A DNA stretch of 64,000 bases from Allobosea thiooxidans. Its GTDB lineage: Bacteria > Pseudomonadota > Alphaproteobacteria > Rhizobiales > Beijerinckiaceae. Location: assembly GCF_900168195.1 (NCBI RefSeq), contig NZ_FUYX01000008.1, positions 171,401-235,400 of the forward strand, written 5' to 3'. The translations under genes were made by a program, and so were the position numbers. How positions within the stretch are numbered: the stretch's first letter is position 1; each line of letters opens with the position of its first letter. Positions 57,638 to 64,000 of the stretch are shown here, in pieces. Under the pieces are notes generated by a model. It did not search any database, was not told the origin of the DNA, and worked only from the letters and a program-made list of their open reading frames with translations.

Positions 57638-58534
57638 TCAATCGGCAACCCCGAAGGCGTTGCGAACGGCATAGAGCTCCGCCATGAAATCTGAAACCAG
57701 GCCAGAGTTCACGCCGTCCGGCGGCCTGAGCAGGAGCGCCCTGAAATGGACGGCCGGCTCGAAGGGCCGAACGGCGATGCCCTGAATCATCTTGTCGGCG
57801 ATGATGAACGGATTGACGAGACCGATGCCGAGGCCTTGTGCCGCCAGGATAGCGATGGTCACGCCATAGGGCGTTTCCACCAGGATGCGGGGCTGGACGC
57901 CGTGCTCCGCGAAGATCCTGTCCATGGCGAGCCGCACCGTGTCCTCCGGTGCCAGCGCCAGGAAGCCCTGATCGTCCAGGTCAGCGGGCGTGATCACGGC
58001 CCGGCTCGCCAGCGGATGGCCCAGCGGCATGACACAGACGGCACGCGGCGTGGTGAAGACGCTGTACAGGACACCGTTGGTGTCGATCTCGTCCGCTGCC
58101 AGGCCGATGTCGAAGCTGCCGGATGCCACCAGGTCGCGAACGACATTGGAGGTGCGCACCTGATAGCTGATCCGCACCTGCGGGTGCTTGCGCGAGAATG
58201 CCGTGATGGCCCGCGGGACCAGGCCGTGCCCGAGCGCAGAGAGGCTGGCGACACGGATGGTCCCGGCGCCGACCTCCTTGATCTGGGCGGCCCGCAGCTT
58301 GAGGCGGTCGAGGCCGACCAGATTGGCCTTCACCTCGGCGTGGAAGAGCAGGGCTTCCCGGGTCGGCACCAGCCGGCCCCGGATCCGGTCGAAAAGGCTG
58401 AAGCCGAGCTCGGCTTCGAGCTTGGCGAGCGAGCGGCTGATCGCCGGCTGGGACGTGTCGAGCAAAGCCGCCGCGGCCCCGGCTCCGCCGCTGGTCATGA
58501 TCGCGTGGAAGACGTCGATGTCGCGCAGGTTCAT
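57638..58534 (-). CDS. LysR family transcriptional regulator
   Basis: A 298-residue LysR protein starting MNLRDIDVFHAIMTSG, with HTH AAAALLDTSQPAISRSLAKLE and an inducer-binding domain. N-terminal style resembles OccR/NocR regulators of amino-acid or opine uptake. It is divergent from the PLP-lyase/Aap operon, its likely target. ATG 58534 is preferred over an in-frame TTG at 58540. Confidence 0.9.
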   Translation of the reverse strand: MNLRDIDVFHAIMTSGGAGAAAALLDTSQPAISRSLAKLEAELGFSLFDRIRGRLVPTREALLFHAEVKANLVGLDRLKLRAAQIKEVGAGTIRVASLSALGHGLVPRAITAFSRKHPQVRISYQVRTSNVVRDLVASGSFDIGLAADEIDTNGVLYSVFTTPRAVCVMPLGHPLASRAVITPADLDDQGFLALAPEDTVRLAMDRIFAEHGVQPRILVETPYGVTIAILAAQGLGIGLVNPFIIADKMIQGIAVRPFEPAVHFRALLLRPPDGVNSGLVSDFMAELYAVRNAFGVAD

Positions 58535-58562
58535 GGGCAAGCCATATCAAAATCGGATCGAG

Positions 58563-58582
58563 TCTATCGATGCGGTCATAGA
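58563..58582. promoter_or_regulatory. Candidate LysR binding site
   Basis: TCTAT-N10-ATAGA in the 80-base divergent region, in the position and dyad form expected of a LysR recognition site. It lies 33 bases before the PLP-lyase ATG. Confidence 0.45.
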
Positions 58583-58614
58583 TGGCAATGTACAGGCTCG
58601 GCTAGCGTCTGCCC

Positions 58615-59826
58615 ATGACGACATCCGACGACACCTCGCATATTCACCCGCCCGAGCGTTCGCGGCAGCCGTTCCAGGCGGTCGCGATGCCGGTGGAGCG
58701 CGCTTCGACCATCGTCTTCGACGATCTCGAGGCGTTCGAGACCCGGGCGGAGCGCGTCTATGACGGCTTCAGCTACGGGCTTTACGGGACGCCGACGAGC
58801 CGGCTTCTCGAGGACCATATCGCCCGGCTCGAAGGGGCGGCGAGGGCGCTCGTCGTGCCGTCCGGCATGGCGGCGATGACGCTGGCGACGATGGCGGTGT
58901 GCCGGAGCGGCGACCGCATCCTGATGCCCGAGACGCTGTATGGCCCGGCGCGGGACATGATCCTGCGCTTCCTCGGGCCGCTCGGCATCGCCGCACAATC
59001 CTACGACCCGCGGCTCGATGCCGGAATCGCGGGGCTTCTCGACGAGCGCACGCGGCTGGTCTGGGTGGAATCGCCAGGCTCGGGGACTTTCGAGGTCCAG
59101 GACGTGCCGGCGATCGTCGCGGCTGCCCACCAGGCGGGCGCGCTGGTCGCCGCCGACAACACCTGGGCCTCGCACCTCCTGTTCAAGCCGCTGGCCCACG
59201 GCGTCGACATCAGCATGCAGGCCCTGTCGAAGCATGCAGGCGGGCATGGCGACCTGCTGATGGGCTCGCTCGCCGTGCGGGACGAAGGCCTGTTCCGGCG
59301 CCTGAAGGATACGGCGCGCTTCCTCGGCTACGGCGTCTCGCCGGAAGATTGCGCGCTGTGCGAGCGCGGCCTGATGACCATGCCGGTCCGGATGCGCCAT
59401 GCCGCCGCGACGGCGGTCGAGATCGTGAGCTGGCTATCGAGGCGGCCCGAGGTCACCCGGATCCTGCACCCGGCCATGCCGGACCATCCCGGGCATGCGG
59501 TGTGGAAGCGGGATTTCGCGGGCGCGGCCGCGGTGTTCTCGATCGTGCTGCGGCCCGAGCTCGCGCCCTTGCAGAACGAGGTTCTGAGGCGGATGCGCCT
59601 CTTCAAGCTCGGCGCGAGCTGGGGCGGTGTTCATTCGCTGATCGCGGTCAACGACCCGCGGAAAGGTCGGACCAGCCTCGACTGGCTGCCATCGGGGCCG
59701 GTCTGGCGGTTGTCGATCGGCCTGGAAGCGCTCGAGGACCTGATCGGCGATCTCGAGCAGGCCTTCGCCCCCTTCGCGGAATTCGCGACGGCGTCGAAGG
59801 CGGTGGGCCGCAGGGCGGCTGAATAA
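58615..59826 (+). CDS. Cys/Met metabolism PLP enzyme, cystathionine beta-lyase-like
   Basis: A 403-residue PLP enzyme of the cystathionine lyase/synthase fold. Schiff-base Lys is K206 in QALSKHAGGHGD; D181 in AADNTWAS binds the pyridine nitrogen; YGLYGTPTSRLLE is the N-terminal substrate-loop motif. The set of motifs fits cystathionine beta-lyase (MetC), but sulfur-amino-acid lyases cannot be told apart from sequence alone. It leads an Aap-type importer operon, so it probably cleaves an imported amino acid. No ribosome site is visible before ATG 58615. Confidence 0.86.
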   Translation: MTTSDDTSHIHPPERSRQPFQAVAMPVERASTIVFDDLEAFETRAERVYDGFSYGLYGTPTSRLLEDHIARLEGAARALVVPSGMAAMTLATMAVCRSGDRILMPETLYGPARDMILRFLGPLGIAAQSYDPRLDAGIAGLLDERTRLVWVESPGSGTFEVQDVPAIVAAAHQAGALVAADNTWASHLLFKPLAHGVDISMQALSKHAGGHGDLLMGSLAVRDEGLFRRLKDTARFLGYGVSPEDCALCERGLMTMPVRMRHAAATAVEIVSWLSRRPEVTRILHPAMPDHPGHAVWKRDFAGAAAVFSIVLRPELAPLQNEVLRRMRLFKLGASWGGVHSLIAVNDPRKGRTSLDWLPSGPVWRLSIGLEALEDLIGDLEQAFAPFAEFATASKAVGRRAAE

Positions 59827-59861
59827 CCATAGCAAACTCAAAACGGGGAACGGAGACAGCC

Positions 59862-60890
59862 ATGACAAGATTGAAAGTGTTGCTCGGCGCGGCGCTTGCC
59901 GCCGCCGGCCTGACGGCAGGCGCCGGCGAGGCCGGCGCGCAGAGCGTCGTGAACAAGATCAAGCAGCGCGGCTATGTCAGCTGCGGTGCGAGCCAGGGCG
60001 TGCCCGGCCTCTCGCGGCCTGACGAGAACGGCTATTATCGCGGCTTCGATTCCGATATCTGCCGGACCTTCGCGGCGGCCATCCTCGGCGACAAGGACAA
60101 GATCCGCTTCGTGCCGCTCAATGCCGGCCAGCGCTTCCCGGCGCTGCAGACCGGCGAGATCGACGTGCTGTCGCGGACCTCGACCATCACCCTCTCGCGC
60201 GACACGGTGGTCCGCTTCGTCTGGATCACGCTCTACGACACCGACGGCCTGCTCGTGCGCAAGGCCGACAGGATCACCGACCCCAAGCAGCTCGCCGGAA
60301 AGACGGTCTGCCTCCAGGGCGGCGGCAGCCTGACGGAGAAGGCGATCGAGGAGACCGAGGAAGAGCACGGGATCACGATGAAGAAGGTCTATTTCGACTC
60401 GACGATCCAGGCGCGCGATGCCTTCTTCGGCGGCCGTTGCGACACCTATGTGACCGATGGCACGGCCGCCGCCGGCCAGCGCGCCTCGGTGGCCAAGAAC
60501 CCGGACGACTACGACATCATCAAGGTGGGCCATGCGGCCGAGCCGAACGGCGTCGCGGTCGCGCGCGGGGACGACCAGCTCTTCGACATCACGCGCTGGA
60601 CGATCAATGCCCTGCTCTGGGCCGAGCTCCACGGCATCACCGCCAAGAACATCGACGAGAAGCTGAAATCCGGATCGAGCGAGATCAAGCGGGTGCTCGG
60701 CCAGGAGGCGGGCTTCGGCAAGGCGCTCGGGCTCGACGACAAATGGGTCTACAACGTCGTCAAGCAGATGGGGAACTACGCCGAGATCTGGGACGGCAAT
60801 CTCGGCAAGGCCAGCCCCCTCAAGGTCGATCGCGGCATGAACGCGCTCTGGAAGGATGGCGGCCTGAACTACCCCTATCCCTGGGACTAG
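59862..60890 (+). CDS. aapJ: Amino-acid ABC transporter substrate-binding protein, AapJ-like
   Basis: A 342-residue periplasmic protein with signal peptide (MTRLKVLLGAALAAAGLTAGAGEAGA). The AapJ/BztA pattern YVSCGASQGVPGLSRPD and DICRTFAAAILGD is clear. GGAG precedes ATG 59862. General L-amino-acid transporters of this type have broad specificity; the adjoining MetC-like gene hints at sulfur or hydroxy amino acids here. Confidence 0.9.
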   Translation: MTRLKVLLGAALAAAGLTAGAGEAGAQSVVNKIKQRGYVSCGASQGVPGLSRPDENGYYRGFDSDICRTFAAAILGDKDKIRFVPLNAGQRFPALQTGEIDVLSRTSTITLSRDTVVRFVWITLYDTDGLLVRKADRITDPKQLAGKTVCLQGGGSLTEKAIEETEEEHGITMKKVYFDSTIQARDAFFGGRCDTYVTDGTAAAGQRASVAKNPDDYDIIKVGHAAEPNGVAVARGDDQLFDITRWTINALLWAELHGITAKNIDEKLKSGSSEIKRVLGQEAGFGKALGLDDKWVYNVVKQMGNYAEIWDGNLGKASPLKVDRGMNALWKDGGLNYPYPWD

Positions 60891-60897
60891 CCTCTGC

Positions 60898-60924
60898 CGG
60901 GGGAGCGCGACGAACGCTCCCCCG
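60898..60924 (+). terminator. Perfect 10-bp hairpin between aapJ and aapQ
   Basis: CGGGGGAGCG (60898-60907) pairs with CGCTCCCCCG (60915-60924) around CGACGAA, eight bases after the aapJ stop. It resembles the element after the Opp-type SBP gene and probably raises binding-protein mRNA over permease mRNA. Confidence 0.6.
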
Positions 60925-60957
60925 TTCGATGACCAAGCCGGATAAGGGGAGAGCGGC

Positions 60958-62073
60958 ATGCTCAGCGATGCCAGGGCGAGATCGATCGTCATTCAATGCC
61001 TGTTGGTGGCGGCCGTCATTGGCGCCGCGACACTGCTCGTCACCACGACCTTCACGAACCTGCAGATGCGCGGCATCCCGATCGGGTTCGACTTCCTGAC
61101 GACGCCGTCCCGGATCGTGATCTCCGAGGCGATCCTCTCCTACAAGTCGCGCGACCCGTATTACTGGGCGATCGTCGTCGGGCTGGCGAACACGGTCTTC
61201 ATCTCCGCGCTGGTCATCGTCTTCTCGTCGGTGCTCGGCCTGATCGTCGGCGTGACCCGGCTGAGCAGCAATCCGCTCGCTGCCGGCACCTGCCGGGTCT
61301 GGGTCGAGATCGCCCGCAACTCGCCGCCGATCGTCCTGCTGATCTTCCTCTATTCGCTCTGGTGGAAGGTCCTCCCGCCGGTCGGCGAGGCGCTCAATCC
61401 GATACCCGGCGTCTTCGCCTCGATGCGCGGCGTCATGGTGCCGAGCGTGCATGTCGACATGGAAACGGCGGGAGTCGTCCTGATCGCCCTTGCCGGGCTG
61501 CTCGTGCTCGTCGCCCGGATGGCCGGGGTCCTGCGCCGCTTCCGGTCCCCCCTGAGCTGGGCCGCTGCCGCAATGCTGCTGCTCGGCCTCTGGGTCGCCG
61601 ATGCCGGCTTCTCGACCGACTGGCCGGTCTTCGCGGGTTCGAATTTCCAGGGCGGGCTGGAGCTGACACCGGAGCTCAGCACGATCCTGATCGGCCTGAC
61701 GCTCTACACCACCGGCTTCATCGCCGAAATCGTGCGAGGCGGCGTCCTGTCGGTGGGGCCGGGGCAATGGGATGCCGGCCGCTCGGTCGGCCTGTCCCGG
61801 ACCCAGATCCTGCGGCTGATCGTGATCCCGCAAATGCTGCGGGTGATCGTGCCGCCGCTCAACAGCCAGTACATCAACGTCGTCAAGAATTCGACGCTGG
61901 CGATCGCTGTCGGCTACCCGGATTTCCTTGCGGTGATGAATACCATCATCAGCAAGTCCAGCCATTCGATCGAAGGCGTCTTCATCATCCTGGGCGTCTA
62001 CCTCGCCCTGAACCTGACCCTGTCGAGCGCGGCCAATTGGTACAACCGCCGCATCGCCATCGTGGAACGCTGA
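60958..62073 (+). CDS. aapQ: Amino-acid ABC transporter permease, AapQ-like
   Basis: A 371-residue polytopic permease with the HisM/AapQ pattern LSSNPLAAGTCRVWVEIARNSPP (split) and EAA-type loop QWDAGRSVGLSRTQILRLIVIPQ. The N-terminal extension and extra spans are typical of AapQ rather than shorter permeases. AGGGGAGAG lies before ATG 60958. Confidence 0.9.
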   Translation: MLSDARARSIVIQCLLVAAVIGAATLLVTTTFTNLQMRGIPIGFDFLTTPSRIVISEAILSYKSRDPYYWAIVVGLANTVFISALVIVFSSVLGLIVGVTRLSSNPLAAGTCRVWVEIARNSPPIVLLIFLYSLWWKVLPPVGEALNPIPGVFASMRGVMVPSVHVDMETAGVVLIALAGLLVLVARMAGVLRRFRSPLSWAAAAMLLLGLWVADAGFSTDWPVFAGSNFQGGLELTPELSTILIGLTLYTTGFIAEIVRGGVLSVGPGQWDAGRSVGLSRTQILRLIVIPQMLRVIVPPLNSQYINVVKNSTLAIAVGYPDFLAVMNTIISKSSHSIEGVFIILGVYLALNLTLSSAANWYNRRIAIVER

Positions 62074-62077
62074 CCCC

Positions 62078-63181
62078 GTGAAGACGATTTCGCTCCCTCT
62101 CTCCGAGGCGCCCGTGCCGGCGCAGGCCTGGTCCGCACCGCTCCTGGCCTCGCTGCGCCGGACTGTCGGGCTGCTGTTCGGCTCGCCGCTGAATGCCGGC
62201 CTGACGCTGGCTTTCGGCGCGATGCTCGCCGTCACCGTGCCGCCGATGCTGCGCTGGCTGGTGCTCGACGCCGTCCTCTTCAATCCGGATCCAGCCGCCT
62301 GCCGCGCCGCGTCCGGTGCCTGCTGGAGCTTCATCTACGCCAAGTCGGGCCAGCTGCTGTTCGGCATCTACCCGGTCGCGGAGCGCTGGCGGCCGGCCCT
62401 CGTCTGCCTCATGATCCTGGCCTTGCTCGGATGGTCGGTCCGGCCGGCGAGCTGGACGCCGCGTCTGCTCGGGCTCTGGATCGGGGCGCTCGCGCTGATC
62501 GCCTGGCTGATGGGCGGCGGGCTCGGCCTCGAAGAGGTGCCGACCTCCGCCTGGGGCGGCCTGCCGGTGACGCTGATCCTCACCGTCGTCGCGATCGGCA
62601 TCGCCTTCCCGGTCGGGATCCTGCTCGCGCTGGGCCGCCGCTCGACGATGCCGGCCGTGCGGATCGCCGCGGTTATCGCGATCGAGTCGGTTCGCGGCCT
62701 GCCGCTGCTCTCGATCCTCTTCGTCGCCTCGATCATGCTGCCTCTGTTCCTGCCGGAGGCGCTGCTGCCCGACAAGTTCGTGCGCGCCCTCGTCGCCCTG
62801 ACCATCTTTGCTGCGGCCTATCTCGCAGAAGTCATCCGCGGCGGGCTGCAGGCGATCCCGAAGGGGCAGTACGAGGCGGCTGCGGCACTCGGCCTGCCGT
62901 TCTGGCGCACGCAATATCTCGTCATCCTGCCGCAGGCGATCAGGGTGGTGATCCCGGCTTTGGCCAACACGATCATCGTGATGATCAAGAACACCAGCCT
63001 CGTGCTCGTGGTCGGGCTGTTCGACCTGATCAGCTCCGGCAAGGCGGCGCTGGCCGATCCGGCCTGGCCGTCGCCGGCGGCCGAAACCTTTCTCTTCATC
63101 GGCGCGATCTTCTTCGCCCTGTCCTTCTCATTCGCCCGCTTTGCTGATTTTCTGGAGCGGCGCGGCCCCGCTGCTCGCTAG
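62078..63181 (+). CDS. aapM: Amino-acid ABC transporter permease, AapM-like
   Basis: A 367-residue partner permease; EAA loop [24 protein letters not shown] is near residue 265, and [13 protein letters not shown] matches the family. The start is GTG 62078, 4 bases after the aapQ stop. Forms the membrane heterodimer with the AapQ-like protein. Confidence 0.9.
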   Translation: MKTISLPLSEAPVPAQAWSAPLLASLRRTVGLLFGSPLNAGLTLAFGAMLAVTVPPMLRWLVLDAVLFNPDPAACRAASGACWSFIYAKSGQLLFGIYPVAERWRPALVCLMILALLGWSVRPASWTPRLLGLWIGALALIAWLMGGGLGLEEVPTSAWGGLPVTLILTVVAIGIAFPVGILLALGRRSTMPAVRIAAVIAIESVRGLPLLSILFVASIMLPLFLPEALLPDKFVRALVALTIFAAAYLAEVIRGGLQAIPKGQYEAAAALGLPFWRTQYLVILPQAIRVVIPALANTIIVMIKNTSLVLVVGLFDLISSGKAALADPAWPSPAAETFLFIGAIFFALSFSFARFADFLERRGPAAR

Positions 63182-63192
63182 GAGAGGTCTCC

Positions 63193-63999
<807 letters not shown>

Positions 64000-64000
64000 C

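Overview
The window is high-GC, densely packed chromosomal DNA from an alphaproteobacterium, most likely a soil or plant-associated member of the Hyphomicrobiales. A Bosea-like organism would fit, but the genus is an inference from gene families only: Aap-type amino-acid transporter, several tripartite tricarboxylate transporters, ROK/GntR/LysR/RpiR-regulated uptake operons. I see no rRNA, tRNA, insertion sequence, phage gene or CRISPR array. Nearly all of the window is coding, and many neighbouring genes overlap by ATGA or TGATG, so operons can be read directly.

Layout. 0.2-6.1 kb: ROK regulator, CUT2 (ribose-type) sugar ABC transporter and a Gfo/Idh/MocA oxidoreductase. 6.2-8.4 kb (minus): chromate-resistance pair, rhodanese-ChrB and ChrA. 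8.5-20.6 kb: an RpiR regulator divergent from an operon for a class III aminotransferase, an M81 (MlrC-type) peptidase, a five-domain Opp/Dpp importer, a nitrilase-superfamily amidase and a carboxymuconolactone-decarboxylase-like protein, followed by an exported amidohydrolase. 20.6-21.6 kb: an EamA exporter on the minus strand.

21.8-33.2 kb: a tightly coupled run of PPK2 kinase, formylglycine-generating enzyme, MoxR ATPase, DUF58, DUF4381, two VWA proteins, a TPR protein and BatD, then a Tat-exported HAD phosphatase and a Tat-exported sulfatase carrying a formylglycine motif. This looks like a dedicated envelope sulfatase-maturation system built on a MoxR/Bat chassis. 33.4-35.3 kb: MltF-like lytic transglycosylase and a small secreted protein.

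35.6-45.0 kb: a GntR regulator, a leftward prpD-prpB-tctCBA operon and a rightward second tctCBA operon. The two operons are divergent across a compact promoter region with two GTCGAC-centred palindromes 63 bp apart. Methylcitrate synthase is absent, so the locus looks built to import and cleave an external tricarboxylate. 45.2-48.4 kb: LysR, DoxX, a quinol-monooxygenase-like protein, an isochorismatase-like hydrolase and OsmC, a small redox or electrophile-stress group.

48.5-57.5 kb: a ROK regulator divergent from a CUT1 sugar importer whose operon also encodes an argininosuccinate-lyase paralogue, a UgpC-type ATPase, a PfkB kinase and a SIS-domain sugar-phosphate deaminase/isomerase. This combination suggests catabolism of an N-linked sugar/aspartate-like conjugate and is the second candidate for an undescribed pathway. 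57.6-64.0 kb: LysR regulator divergent from a cystathionine beta-lyase-like PLP enzyme and a complete Aap-type amino-acid ABC transporter that ends at the window edge.

Three substrate-binding-protein genes that precede their permeases are followed by strong GC-rich hairpins, a sign of post-transcriptional balancing of transporter stoichiometry.
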